Below, piece by piece: positions 1-9,078 of a stretch of 64,000 nucleotides of DNA (its first letter is position 1; each line of letters begins with the position of its first letter). Source of the stretch: Hylemonella gracilis str. Niagara R. GTDB taxonomy: Bacteria; Pseudomonadota; Gammaproteobacteria; Burkholderiales; Burkholderiaceae_C. The notes under the pieces were generated by a model. That model saw only the letters and a program-made list of their open reading frames with translations. It was not told the DNA's origin and made no database searches. The translations under genes and the position numbers were made by a program. The stretch is from NCBI RefSeq assembly GCF_000600295.1, contig NZ_JEMG01000001.1, positions 1,974,085 through 2,038,084 on the forward strand, in the 5' to 3' direction.

Positions 1-3000
1 GACGGGTTCGCCCAGTGAGCGCAGCACATCACGCACCAAGTGCGCGCGCGCCTTCGCGTCCGGCAGTGCGCGCTCGATGCGCAGCTTCTCGTTGCCCACC
101 AGCTTGATGTGCTTGTTCTTGCGCACCAGCTCAATCACCTTCATGGCGTCCACGGGCGCGTCCGCGCGGAAGGTGATGTTGATGAGCTGGGGCGTGGCGT
201 CCACTTTCACCACGCCATAGGGCTGGCTGATCACGCGCAGGCGGTGCACGTCGATCAGCGTCTGCGCCTGGGCTGGCAGCTTGCCGAAGCGATCCACCAG
301 TTCCTCCAGCAGGGCGTCGATCTGCTCGGTCTTCTTGGCGGTGGCTAGCTTCTTGTAGAAGGACAGGCGCATGTGCACATCGCCGCAGTAGTCGTCGGGC
401 AGCAGGGCGGGCGCGTGCAGATTGATGTCGGTGGCGGCGCTCATGGGCGCGAGCAGGTCGGGCTCCTTGCCTTCCTTGAGGCAACGCACGGCCTCGCTCA
501 GCATCTCGTTGTAGAGTTGGAAGCCGACCTCCAGCATGTTGCCGCTCTGATTTTCACCGAGCACCTCACCAGCCCCACGGATTTCAAGGTCGTGCATGGC
601 CAGGTAGAACCCGCTGCCCAGTTCTTCCATGGCCTGGATGGCGTCCAGCCGTTGCGCGGCCTGTTTGGTCAGGCTTTCCTTGTCCGGCACCATCAGGTAG
701 GCGTAGGCCTGGTGGTGGCTGCGGCCCACGCGCCCGCGCAACTGGTGCAACTGGGCCAGGCCGAACTTGTCGGCGCGGCTGATGACGATGGTGTTGGCGC
801 TGGGCACGTCGATGCCGGTCTCGATGATGGTCGAGCACAGCAGCAGATTGGTGCGCTGGGCCACGAAATCGCGCATCACGGCTTCGAGCTGGCGTTCGGG
901 CATCTGGCCGTGCGCCACGCCGATGCGGGCTTCGGGTAGCAGTTCCTCCAGCCGCGCACGCCGGTTCTCGATGGTCTCCACCTCGTTGTGCAGAAAGTAC
1001 ACCTGGCCGCCGCGCTTCAGTTCACGCAACACGGCCTCGCGGATCACGCCCTTGTCCTCGTTGCGCACGAAGGTCTTGATGGCCAGGCGGCGTTGCGGCG
1101 CGGTGGCGATGACGCTGAGGTCGCGCAGGCCTTCCAGCGCCATGCCCAGGGTGCGCGGGATCGGCGTGGCGGTCAGCGTGAGCACGTCCACCTCGGCGCG
1201 CAGGGCCTTGACCGCTTCCTTGTGGCGCACGCCGAAGCGGTGCTCCTCGTCGATGATGAGCAGGCCGAGTTCCTTGAACTTGGTGTCCGCGCTCAGCAGC
1301 TTGTGCGTGCCGACCACGATGTCCACACTGCCGTCGGCCACGCCCTTGAGCGCAGCGTTGATTTCCTTGGTCGAGCGGAAGCGGCTCATTTCCGCGATCT
1401 TGACCGGCCACTTCGAGAAGCGGTCCACCAAGGTCTGGTAATGCTGCTCGGCCAGCAGCGTGGTGGGGGCCAGGAAGGCCACCTGTCGCCCGCCGGTGAC
1501 GGCCACGAAGGCGGCGCGCAGGGCCACCTCGGTCTTGCCGAAGCCCACGTCACCGCAGACCAGGCGGTCCATGGGCTGTGGGCTCACCATGTCCTGGATG
1601 ACCGCGTGGATCGCGGCCTTCTGGTCGGCGGTTTCCTCGAAGCCGAAGTCGTTGGCGAACTGCTCATAGTCGCGCGGCGAGAAGCGGAAGGCGTGGCCCT
1701 CGCGCGCAGCGCGGCGTGCATAGATGTTCAACAGTTCGGCGGCCGCGTCGCGGATCTGCTGCGCGGCCTTGCGCTTGGCGCGCTCCCATTGGCCGCTGCC
1801 CAACTTGTGCAACGGGGCCTCGTCCGCGCTGACGCCGGTGTAGCGGCTGATCAACTGCAATTGGCTGACGGGCACGTAAAGCACGGCCTGGTCGGCGTAC
1901 TCGAGATGCAGGAATTCCTGCAGCGCGGGCGTGCCGTCCGGGTTCTTCGCGCCCACGTCCATGTTGACCAAGCCCCGGTAGCGTCCGATGCCGTGGCTGG
2001 CGTGCACCACCGGGTCGCCCACATTGAGTTCGGACAGGTCCTTGATCAGGGACTCGACGTCGCTGACCTGTTCCTGCTTCTTGCGGCGGCGCGCGCCCGA
2101 ACTGGTCGCGAACAGCTCCGTCTCGGTGACGAAGTCCAGCGCCTCCTGGGTCCAGGCGAAACCTTGCTGCAGCGCGGCGGTCGCGATGCCCAGGCGTTCT
2201 TCGCTGGCGCGGAACTCTTCCAGGGTGTCGAAGGCGGGCGGGATGACGCTGCTGGCGCGCAGGAAATCAAGCAGGCTTTCACGCCGGCCGTCGCTCTCGG
2301 CCAGCAGCAGCACGCGGTGCTGGGTGTTGCGCAGGTGGTCCTTGAGTTTGAGCAGGGGGTCGTCGGTGCCGCGCGCGGCGGTCACCTCGGGCAGGCGGTC
2401 GAATTCGGCGAAGTCCGGTGCCTCCTGGCCGCTGCCGGCCGCTTTCAGCGCGAGCTGCGCATGGGCGTTGGCCAGGGTGAAGAACTGCTCCGCGTTCAGG
2501 AACAGGTGCTCGGGCGGCATCGGCGGGCGCTCGGGCTCGCCCTGGGCGAGGCGGTAGCGGTCTTGCGTGTCGGTCCAGAAGCGGCGCAGCGCGGGCTCGA
2601 TGTCGCCGTGGAGGACCAGCGTGGCGCTTTGCTGGCGGCCGCCGCTCAGGTAATCGAAGACCGTGGCCGTCTGCTCGAAGAAGAGCGGCAGGTAGTACTC
2701 GATGCCCGCCGTCGCCACGCCGTTGCCCATGTCCTTGTAGAGCCGGCTCTTGGTCGGGTCGCCTTCCAGAAGTTCACGCCAACGGCGACGGAACAGCGCG
2801 CGCGAGCCCTCGTCCATCGGGAACTCGCGCCCGGGCAGCAGCCGCACCTCCGGCACGGGATACAGGCTGCGCTGGCTGTCCGGGTCGAAGGTGCGGATGC
2901 TGTCCACTTCATTGTCGAACAGGTCCACGCGAAAGGGCACGGCGGAGCCCATGGGGAACAGGTCGATCAGGCCGCCACGCACCGCGTACTCGCCCGGACT

Positions 3001-3504
3001 GACCACCTGGGTGACGTGGTTGTAGCCGGCCAGGGTGAGCTGGCTGCGCAGGGCGGCTTCGTCGAGTTTCTGCTTGACCTTGAACTCGAAGGTGGTGGCC
3101 GCCAGAAAGCTGGGTGGGGCCAGCCGGTAGAGCGCGGTCGTGGCAGGCATCAGCACCAGGTCGATGGTGTCTTCCGGCTTGACCGCGCCGGTGCTGCTCT
3201 GGCCCGTGTTGTAGAGCCGCCAGAGCGTGGCCAGGCGCTCGCTGATCAGGTCCTGGTGCGGCGAGAAGCTGTCGTAGGGCAGCGTTTCCCAGTCGGGAAA
3301 GACGGCACAGCGCAGCGTGGGTGCGAAGAAGGCGATCTCGTCGATCAGGCGCTGCGTGTCGGTCGCGTCGGCGCAGACGATGGCCAGCAGGCGTCCCGCT
3401 TCTTTCTCGCGCTCGGCCAGACGGGCCAGCAACAGGGCGTCGGCGGAGCCGGGCGGGCGGGGCAGGGTGTGGCGCTTGCCGGTTTGAAGCTTGGGGAGTT
3501 CCAT
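1..3504 (-). CDS. mfd: Transcription-repair coupling factor Mfd (C-terminus cut by window edge)
   Basis: Mfd is an ATP-driven DNA translocase that removes stalled RNA polymerase and recruits UvrA to start transcription-coupled repair. 1168 codons are visible; E. coli Mfd has 1148 residues, so only a short C-terminal piece should be missing. The N-terminal UvrB-like part begins MELPKLQTGK. The RNA-polymerase-interaction region follows (LEYADQAVLYVPVSQL). Walker A (GDVGFGKTE) is near residue 645 and the DEEH box (IDEEHRFG) near 750, followed by helicase motifs and the TRCF domain. The start is the ATG at 3504. It is divergent from ispD, and a hairpin with a T-rich tail lies in its leader (3526-3548). 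Confidence 0.97.
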   Translation of the reverse strand, partial: MELPKLQTGKRHTLPRPPGSADALLLARLAEREKEAGRLLAIVCADATDTQRLIDEIAFFAPTLRCAVFPDWETLPYDSFSPHQDLISERLATLWRLYNTGQSSTGAVKPEDTIDLVLMPATTALYRLAPPSFLAATTFEFKVKQKLDEAALRSQLTLAGYNHVTQVVSPGEYAVRGGLIDLFPMGSAVPFRVDLFDNEVDSIRTFDPDSQRSLYPVPEVRLLPGREFPMDEGSRALFRRRWRELLEGDPTKSRLYKDMGNGVATAGIEYYLPLFFEQTATVFDYLSGGRQQSATLVLHGDIEPALRRFWTDTQDRYRLAQGEPERPPMPPEHLFLNAEQFFTLANAHAQLALKAAGSGQEAPDFAEFDRLPEVTAARGTDDPLLKLKDHLRNTQHRVLLLAESDGRRESLLDFLRASSVIPPAFDTLEEFRASEERLGIATAALQQGFAWTQEALDFVTETELFATSSGARRRKKQEQVSDVESLIKDLSELNVGDPVVHASHGIGRYRGLVNMDVGAKNPDGTPALQEFLHLEYADQAVLYVPVSQLQLISRYTGVSADEAPLHKLGSGQWERAKRKAAQQIRDAAAELLNIYARRAAREGHAFRFSPRDYEQFANDFGFEETADQKAAIHAVIQDMVSPQPMDRLVCGDVGFGKTEVALRAAFVAVTGGRQVAFLAPTTLLAEQHYQTLVDRFSKWPVKIAEMSRFRSTKEINAALKGVADGSVDIVVGTHKLLSADTKFKELGLLIIDEEHRFGVRHKEAVKALRAEVDVLTLTATPIPRTLGMALEGLRDLSVIATAPQRRLAIKTFVRNEDKGVIREAVLRELKRGGQVYFLHNEVETIENRRARLEELLPEARIGVAHGQMPERQLEAVMRDFVAQRTNLLLCSTIIETGIDVPSANTIVISRADKFGLAQLHQLRGRVGRSHHQAYAYLMVPDKESLTKQAAQRLDAIQAMEELGSGFYLAMHDLEIRGAGEVLGENQSGNMLEVGFQLYNEMLSEAVRCLKEGKEPDLLAPMSAATDINLHAPALLPDDYCGDVHMRLSFYKKLATAKKTEQIDALLEELVDRFGKLPAQAQTLIDVHRLRVISQPYGVVKVDATPQLINITFRADAPVDAMKVIELVRKNKHIKLVGNEKLRIERALPDAKARAHLVRDVLRSLGEPV

Positions 3505-3525
3505 CGGATGCAGAAAACGCGAAAA

Positions 3526-3548
3526 CCCCCTGCGCTTTTTGCAGGGGG
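3526..3548 (-). terminator. Terminator-like hairpin in the mfd leader
   Basis: CCCCCTGC and GCAGGGGG form an 8-bp stem around a 7-nt loop. Read on the minus strand the stem is followed by TTTTCGCGTTTT, and the mfd ATG comes about 20 nt after the stem. No minus-strand gene lies upstream, because ispD is divergent. It is therefore either a leader attenuator or the end of a short antisense transcript. The fold is clear; the function is inferred. Confidence 0.5.
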
Positions 3549-3639
3549 TGTGGCGCGATTTTAGTGGGTCGGACGTGCTGAGCCTGTTTGTGGTTGCCTC
3601 GGCGTTGCCCCAAGGGCCGGCGTGCCCGGGCGTGGGAAA

Positions 3640-4380
3640 ATGGCAGTCCAATCCATGACAGCTCTTGTGCCCCAGTTCCACGTCCTGATTCCCTGCGCCG
3701 GCATGGGGACCCGCGCCGGTGGTTCCCTTCCCAAGCAGTACCAAGCCGTCGCAGGTCAGGCACTGGTTCTGCACACGCTGACGGCTTTTGCCGCAGTCGC
3801 GGCCGCACAGCCTGCGCTGCGACAGGTGTTGGTGGTCGTGGCGCCTGCGGACACTTTTCTCAGTTCGACGCCGGCCTGGTCGGTGCTACCCCAGGGCGGA
3901 GCAAGCCGCGCCGAGACCGTGGCCCGAGGCCTGGCGGAGTTGCGCGCGCGGGGCGCGCAGGACGACGATTGGGTGTTGGTGCACGACGCCGCGCGCTGTC
4001 TGATCACCCCGGCGCAGATCGAGGCGTTGATGGTGGCCTGCTCCGACGACCCGGTGGGTGGCCTGCTGGCCTTGCCCTTGCCCGACACCCTCAAGCAGGC
4101 CGGGCCTGCGGGAGAGCCCGCGCGGGTCCAAGCCACGCTCGAGCGCGCCGATAAATGGCTGGCGCAGACCCCGCAGATGTTTCGCCTGGGGCAACTGACG
4201 CAAGCCCTGGAGCAGGCGGTGCGGTCCGGCGTGGCGGTGACCGACGAGGCCAGCGCCATCGAGGCCCAAGGCCTCGCGCCGCGCTTGGTGCAGGGCAGCG
4301 CGCAGAATTTCAAGGTCACCTATCCCGAGGACTTCGCACTGGCCGAGGCCGTGCTGCAAGCCAGAAAGACACAGGCATGA
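3640..4380 (+). CDS. ispD: 2-C-methyl-D-erythritol 4-phosphate cytidylyltransferase
   Basis: IspD joins CTP and MEP to give CDP-ME, the third step of the MEP isoprenoid pathway, in the cytoplasm. The CTP-binding signature [11 protein letters not shown]...PKQY is at the N-terminus. VHDAARC in the middle and [14 protein letters not shown] near the C-terminus are family hallmarks. From the ATG at 3640 the product has 246 residues (E. coli 236); an ATG at 3655 and a GTG at 3622 are alternatives. The stop overlaps the ispF start (ATGA at 4377-4380), so the two are translationally coupled, a common proteobacterial order. Confidence 0.96.
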   Translation: MAVQSMTALVPQFHVLIPCAGMGTRAGGSLPKQYQAVAGQALVLHTLTAFAAVAAAQPALRQVLVVVAPADTFLSSTPAWSVLPQGGASRAETVARGLAELRARGAQDDDWVLVHDAARCLITPAQIEALMVACSDDPVGGLLALPLPDTLKQAGPAGEPARVQATLERADKWLAQTPQMFRLGQLTQALEQAVRSGVAVTDEASAIEAQGLAPRLVQGSAQNFKVTYPEDFALAEAVLQARKTQA

Positions 4381-4862
4381 GCATTCCGGACATCAGGATC
4401 GGCGAGGGCTGGGACGTGCACCAGCTGGTCGAGGGGCGGCCCCTCATCTTGGGCGGCATACAGGTTCCCCATGACAAGGGCCTGCTCGGCCATTCGGATG
4501 CGGATGCCTTGCTGCACGCCATCACCGACGCGTTGTTTGGCGCGGCGGGCCTGGGTGATATTGGTCGCCACTTCCCCGACACCGACGTGCAGTTCAAGGG
4601 CGCGGATTCGGGCGTGCTGTTGGCCGAGGCCGCCGCGCGCGTGCGCGCGCAAGGCTGGCGCCTTGCCAATGTGGACAGCACCATCGTCGCGCAGGCGCCC
4701 AAAATGGCGCCGCACATTCCTGCCATGCGTGAGCGCATCGCCACGCTGCTCGGGCTGGACGAGGCGCAGGTCAACGTGAAAGCCAAGACGGCCGAGAAAC
4801 TTGGTCCTGTCGGGGAGGGTCTGAGCATCGAGGCGCGGGCCGTGGTGCTGCTGTTGCGCTGA
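4377..4862 (+). CDS. ispF: 2-C-methyl-D-erythritol 2,4-cyclodiphosphate synthase
   Basis: IspF cyclises CDP-ME 2-phosphate to MEcPP with release of CMP, the fifth MEP-pathway step. The product has 161 residues, the usual length. Metal ligands appear in GWDVHQL and in [22 protein letters not shown] and [11 protein letters not shown] are family signatures. The start ATG overlaps the ispD stop, giving a compact ispDF operon. The next gene converges from the other strand, and no clear terminator is visible in the 90-bp gap. Confidence 0.97.
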   Translation: MSIPDIRIGEGWDVHQLVEGRPLILGGIQVPHDKGLLGHSDADALLHAITDALFGAAGLGDIGRHFPDTDVQFKGADSGVLLAEAAARVRAQGWRLANVDSTIVAQAPKMAPHIPAMRERIATLLGLDEAQVNVKAKTAEKLGPVGEGLSIEARAVVLLLR

Positions 4863-4952
4863 AGCCGCTCGTCCGGCCCGCTGTGCAGGGTCGCCTTGAA
4901 CCGCAGGCTTGTGCGATGAGCCCTGGGCCTTGGGGTTGTCTCTATCTACTTT

Positions 4953-6245
4953 CTATTTCGCCTGCCGCAGCTCGATGCGGGTGCTGAAGCCCCCCAGGCT
5001 GCTGTTGCCCACGCCGAAGCGCCCGCCCATGCGGCGCAGGGTCTTGTCCACGATGGCTAGGCCCAGGCCGGCCCCGGTGGCGGCCGTGCGTGCGGCGTCG
5101 CCCCGGTAGAAAGGTTTGGTCAAGTTGGGCAGGTGCTCGGGCGCCACGCCGGGGCCATGGTCGCGCAGGCGCAGTTGCACCCAGGGCTCGCGCGCGCGCA
5201 CGCCGATATCCAGCGTGGTGATGCCAGTCTCCGGCGTCTTGCCGTAACGGCGGGCATTTTCCACGAGGTTGGAGATCACACGCCCCAGCTCGACCGCGTC
5301 GGCCATCACCCAGAGGTCGGTGGGCAGATCGATGTTGAAGCGCATGTCCTCGCGGTGTTCGAAGGCGTAGAGGCTGCTGCGGATCACTTCGTTCAGGTTG
5401 ACGCGCTCCAGCCGCACATGGTCGGGCCGCGCGTAGTCCATGAATTTGTCGATGATGGCGTCCAGCTGTTCCAGGTCGGCCACCATGTGCGCGCGCGCGT
5501 CGGCGTCGGCCACGCTCATCTCGGTTTCCAACCGCAGGCGCGACAGCGGCGTGCGCAGATCGTGGCTGATGCCCGCGAGCATCACGGCGCGGTCCTGGTC
5601 CAGCTTGGCCAGGCGCTGGGCCATGCGGTTGAAGCCGATGTTGACCTGCCGGATCTCGGTCGTGGGCACACGTTCATTGAGCCGGCTGGCCTCGAAGTCG
5701 CCTTCGCGGATGCGGCTGGTCGCGAACGACAATTGCTTGAATGGCTGGTTGATCAGGTGGGCCACCACGGCCGTGCTGGCCAGCGTCAGCAGCACCCCGA
5801 CCACCAGCCACAGCAACCAGACGCCCTGACGGGACTCGTCTGCCAGCAGGTGCAGGGTTTGCTGCCAGATCAAGGTGCTGGTGCCGACCAGCAGGCTGAT
5901 GAGGCCGAAGGTGCGCCAGAAGAGGCTCAAGCCGCTGACCGGGAACGGAGGTGCCTCGACGACCGCAGTGTCGTCAAGGTCGGCACCCGCAGGTCCTTGC
6001 GAGGGTTGATGCAAGGCGGCCGCCTTGTCGTGCGGCTGTCCGGGAGCGATGCCGGCTTTCGTTACGCTGTGGTCCAGCGAGGGTTCGGACTTGTCGGCCG
6101 TCCTGCCACTGCCGTCTTCCTTGAGCCAGGCCAGCCAGCGTGCCGTGGTCGGGTCGGCTGAGAGGATGGGGCTGCCCAGGTCAGCGGCCCGACGCAGCGC
6201 TTCGTCGGAATCCGGGCCCTCGCCTGATTCGGGATTCAGTGCCAT
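4953..6245 (-). CDS. EnvZ-type sensor histidine kinase with a very short periplasmic loop
   Basis: Membrane sensor kinase partner of the OmpR-type regulator immediately upstream. The order is a roughly 100-residue polar N-terminal extension, TM1 (FGLISLLVGTSTLIW), a loop of only about 20 residues, TM2 (LLWLVVGVLLTLASTAVVA), HAMP, the phosphoacceptor His box (GISHDLRTPLSRLR), N box (NLVENARRYG), DHGPGV, and the G2 box (GAGLGLAIV). The loop is too small for a classical periplasmic sensor, so an intramembrane or cytoplasmic signal is likely. The start at 6245 gives 430 residues; an in-frame ATG at 6326 would overlap the regulator. RisS/EnvZ-like genes occupy this position in related genera. Confidence 0.9.
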   Translation of the reverse strand: MALNPESGEGPDSDEALRRAADLGSPILSADPTTARWLAWLKEDGSGRTADKSEPSLDHSVTKAGIAPGQPHDKAAALHQPSQGPAGADLDDTAVVEAPPFPVSGLSLFWRTFGLISLLVGTSTLIWQQTLHLLADESRQGVWLLWLVVGVLLTLASTAVVAHLINQPFKQLSFATSRIREGDFEASRLNERVPTTEIRQVNIGFNRMAQRLAKLDQDRAVMLAGISHDLRTPLSRLRLETEMSVADADARAHMVADLEQLDAIIDKFMDYARPDHVRLERVNLNEVIRSSLYAFEHREDMRFNIDLPTDLWVMADAVELGRVISNLVENARRYGKTPETGITTLDIGVRAREPWVQLRLRDHGPGVAPEHLPNLTKPFYRGDAARTAATGAGLGLAIVDKTLRRMGGRFGVGNSSLGGFSTRIELRQAK

Positions 6246-6297
6246 GTCCGGATCATGCGGGAGCGGGCGATGCGGGAGAGGACAATGCGGAAGTGCT

Positions 6298-7032
6298 TCA
6301 ATGCGCGCCGTCCGGCACGAAGACATAACCCACGCCCCAGACCGTCTGGATGTAGCGCGGGGAGGCCGGATCGAGCTCGATCAACTTGCGCAGGCGCGAG
6401 ACCTGCACGTCCAGGCTGCGGTCAAACGGTTCGAACTCCCGGCCGCGCGCCTGCTGGGCGAGTTTCTCGCGCGACATGGGTTGACGCGGGTGCCGCACCA
6501 GGGCCTTGAGCATGGCGAATTCGCCGGTGGTCAAGGGCAGTTCCTCGCCGTCCTTGCGCAGGGTGCGCGCGCTGAGGTCGAACACGTAAGGGCCGAAGGC
6601 CACGACTTCCTGTTCGCTCGAAGGCGCGCCGGGCGCCTCGGGCGCTGGGCGGCGACGCAGCACGGCGTTGATGCGTGCCAGCAGCTCGCGCGGGTTGAAG
6701 GGCTTGCCCAGGTAGTCGTCCGCGCCAACCTCCAGGCCCACGATGCGGTCCACATCCTCGACCTTGGCGGTCAGCATGATGATGGGCGTGCGGTCGTTCG
6801 CGGCGCGCAGGCGGCGGCAGATCGACAGGCCATCTTCGCCGGGCATCATCAGGTCCAGCACGATCAGGTCGACGGACTCGCGCAGCAGGATGCGCGTCAG
6901 TGCCTTGCCGTCCTCGGCCAAGAAGACCTCGAACCCCTCTTGGGTCAGGTAGCGACGCAGCAGGTCGCGGATGCGGGCGTCGTCGTCAACGACCAGGATC
7001 TTGTCGGTACGGCTGTTGGATGGGGTCGTCAT
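6298..7032 (-). CDS. ompR: OmpR-family response regulator
   Basis: A 244-residue two-component regulator. The receiver domain (about residues 10-125) has the acidic pocket (LVVDDD), the phosphoacceptor Asp in VLDLMMPGEDG, Thr in MLTAK and Lys in GKPFNP. The C-terminal winged helix (about 145-240) has LTTGEFAMLKAL and the DVQVSRLRKL recognition segment ending in TVWGVGYVFV. The ATG at 7032 is chosen because it precedes the conserved receiver start; longer in-frame starts lack similarity. It is probably co-transcribed with the kinase downstream and corresponds to OmpR/RisA of other betaproteobacteria. Target genes cannot be read from the sequence. Confidence 0.95.
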   Translation of the reverse strand: MTTPSNSRTDKILVVDDDARIRDLLRRYLTQEGFEVFLAEDGKALTRILLRESVDLIVLDLMMPGEDGLSICRRLRAANDRTPIIMLTAKVEDVDRIVGLEVGADDYLGKPFNPRELLARINAVLRRRPAPEAPGAPSSEQEVVAFGPYVFDLSARTLRKDGEELPLTTGEFAMLKALVRHPRQPMSREKLAQQARGREFEPFDRSLDVQVSRLRKLIELDPASPRYIQTVWGVGYVFVPDGAH

Positions 7033-7231
7033 GGCACAGACAGAAAAAGTTGTAATGCGTTGAAATGACTGAAATCGGAAAAACCGCACGGGAACGAGCG
7101 GGATTGTGACGCCGACCGCCTGCCCACAAGGTAGGTGCAACGATTCGTTTTCATAATGTTACAAAGCCCCCGGAACCCCGGCCTGGTTTGGGGAGGTGAA
7201 TGGGCTTGGGCGTCCAACTCGTTCGCCACCG

Positions 7232-8014
7232 CTACTGCGCCGCCCAGCCGCCGTCCATGTTCCAGGCCACGCCGCGCACATTGTCAGCCGCAGCCGAGCA
7301 GAGAAACACGGCCAGCGCGCCCAGTTCCTCGGGCGTTGTGAACTGCAGCGAGGGCTCTTTTTCGCCGAGCAGGAGCTTGGTGGCCTCGGCATTGCTCAGT
7401 TTCAAGGCCTGGGCCTTGGCGTCCACCTGCTTTTGCACCAGGGGCGTGAGCACCCAGCCGGGACAGATGGCGTTGCAGGTCACGCCGGTGGTGGCGTTTT
7501 CCAGCGCCGTGACCTTGGTCAGGCCCACCACGCCATGTTTAGCGGCGACGTAGGCGGATTTCTCGGCCGAGGCGACCAGACCATGCACGGACGCCACGTT
7601 GATGATGCGGCCCCAGCCCTTGCCATGGTTCGCGGCCAGCATGGCGGGCAGGGCCAGGCGCGTGGCGTGAAAGGCGCTGGAGAGATTGATCGCGATGATG
7701 GCGTCCCAGCGCTCGGGCGGAAAGTTCTCCACCCGCGCGACATGCTGGATGCCGGCGTTGTTGACCAGGATGTCCACGCGGCCGAAACGCTGGGCGGCAT
7801 GGGCCATCATCGCTTCGATCTCGTTGGGGCGGCTCATGTCCGCGCCGTGGTAGTCCACCTGCGCGCCCAGCGCCGCGATCTCCCGCTTCGGCCCCTCGGC
7901 GTCGCCGAAGCCGTTGAGCACGATGTTCGCACCCTGCTGCGCCAGGGCCTTGGCGATGCCCAGCCCGATACCGCTGGTGGAACCCGTGACCAGCGCGGTC
8001 TTGCCTTTCAGCAT
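7232..8014 (-). CDS. bdhA: 3-hydroxybutyrate dehydrogenase (SDR family)
   Basis: Interconverts (R)-3-hydroxybutyrate and acetoacetate with NAD, in polyhydroxybutyrate and ketone-body turnover. It is a classical SDR of 260 residues, the typical length. The cofactor motif is TGSTSGIGLG, with NNAG and the Ser-Tyr-Lys triad (VASVHG... and SAYVAAKHG). ICPGWVLTPLV and the QKQ segment are typical of BdhA. The start at 8014 is preferred over the ATG at 8026, because GGAGA inside that upstream codon run forms a well-spaced ribosome site. It is divergent from the alpha/beta hydrolase. Confidence 0.93.
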   Translation of the reverse strand: MLKGKTALVTGSTSGIGLGIAKALAQQGANIVLNGFGDAEGPKREIAALGAQVDYHGADMSRPNEIEAMMAHAAQRFGRVDILVNNAGIQHVARVENFPPERWDAIIAINLSSAFHATRLALPAMLAANHGKGWGRIINVASVHGLVASAEKSAYVAAKHGVVGLTKVTALENATTGVTCNAICPGWVLTPLVQKQVDAKAQALKLSNAEATKLLLGEKEPSLQFTTPEELGALAVFLCSAAADNVRGVAWNMDGGWAAQ

Positions 8015-8063
8015 GTATGTCTCCATCCCGCTAGGGGGTAAATCGATGAATTAGGATGATGCC

Positions 8064-9053
8064 ATGCGCGACGCCCTGTACCGCGCGCGCCGCACGGACC
8101 TCACCATGATCGAACCCAAGCTGAATCACGTCTCCTGCCCCGGTGCCAGCGCCAGCGGCGTCGATGGCACCCACCGCGTGGCTTACTGGCAATGGGGCCG
8201 TGATGACGCACCCCATGTGGTGGTCTGCGTGCACGGCCTGTCGCGCCAAGGACGTGATTTTGACGTGCTCGCCCGTGCCCTGCTTCAGGCCTCGGGTGGT
8301 GAACAGGGCGATTTGCGCGTGATCTGCCCCGATATCGTTGGGCGCGGGCGCAGCGACTGGCTCGCCGATCCCCTGGGCTACCAGATTCCCGTGTACGCGG
8401 CGGACATGGCTGTCCTGCTCGGCGTCTTGAAACCGCGCACGCTGGATTGGGTGGGCACCAGCATGGGGGGCTTGATCGGCTTGGCCCTGCTTGGGCAGGC
8501 GGCCCTGCATCCGGCATCGCTGCCCGCGCCCGTTCCGATCCGCAAGCTGGTACTCAACGACGTCGGCCCGGTCATCGCCTGGGCGGCGCTGGAGCGCATC
8601 GGCACCTACCTGGGCGCACCCATGCGTTTCGACACGGTGGAGCAGGCCGCCGAGGCGCTGCGCCTCATCTCTGCGGGTTTTGGTCCGCACACGCGCGAGC
8701 AGTGGCTGGAATTGAGCCGACCCATGCTCAAACCTGCGCCGCTGGAAGCGGGCAAGGGGATGGGGTATGTGCTGCACTACGACCCGGCCATCGCCGCGCC
8801 CTACCGGCAGATGACGCCCGAGAGCGCCGCCGCGGGCGAGGCCATGCTTTGGCAGTTGTACGACGCCATCACCGCCGACACGCTGCTGCTCCGGGGCAAG
8901 GAGTCCGATCTTTTGTCCGTCGAAACCGCGCAGGCCATGACCCAGCGGGGACCACGGGCGCGCTTGCTTGAGTTCGAAGGCGTGGGCCATGCGCCGACGC
9001 TGGTGGCCGATGCGCAGGTGCGGGCGGTGCGGGCGTTTCTGCTCGGGGCGTGA
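8064..9053 (+). CDS. Alpha/beta hydrolase
   Basis: A 329-residue alpha/beta-hydrolase-fold enzyme. Visible are the oxyanion-side HG motif (VVCVHGLSRQGRDFD), the nucleophile elbow GTSMGG, and the C-terminal catalytic His in GVGHAP. No signal peptide is seen, so it is probably a cytoplasmic esterase or lactonase-type enzyme; the substrate is unknown. It lies next to 3-hydroxybutyrate dehydrogenase and upstream of relA. The start at 8064 is the first ATG; an ATG at 8106 (MIEPKLNH) is possible. Confidence 0.88.
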   Translation: MRDALYRARRTDLTMIEPKLNHVSCPGASASGVDGTHRVAYWQWGRDDAPHVVVCVHGLSRQGRDFDVLARALLQASGGEQGDLRVICPDIVGRGRSDWLADPLGYQIPVYAADMAVLLGVLKPRTLDWVGTSMGGLIGLALLGQAALHPASLPAPVPIRKLVLNDVGPVIAWAALERIGTYLGAPMRFDTVEQAAEALRLISAGFGPHTREQWLELSRPMLKPAPLEAGKGMGYVLHYDPAIAAPYRQMTPESAAAGEAMLWQLYDAITADTLLLRGKESDLLSVETAQAMTQRGPRARLLEFEGVGHAPTLVADAQVRAVRAFLLGA

Positions 9054-9078
9054 GGCGCGGACTGCGCGGGCATGAAGC

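Noticed and set aside
988..3564. 858-codon open frame on the plus strand opposite mfd
   Set aside because: GC-rich antisense frame. Its translation is low-complexity (Ala/Gly/Val/Gln-rich) with no domain, while the minus strand encodes a full Mfd.
8064..8105. ATG at 8106 as the hydrolase start
   Set aside because: Possible, but there is no better ribosome site there than at 8064, so the first ATG was kept.
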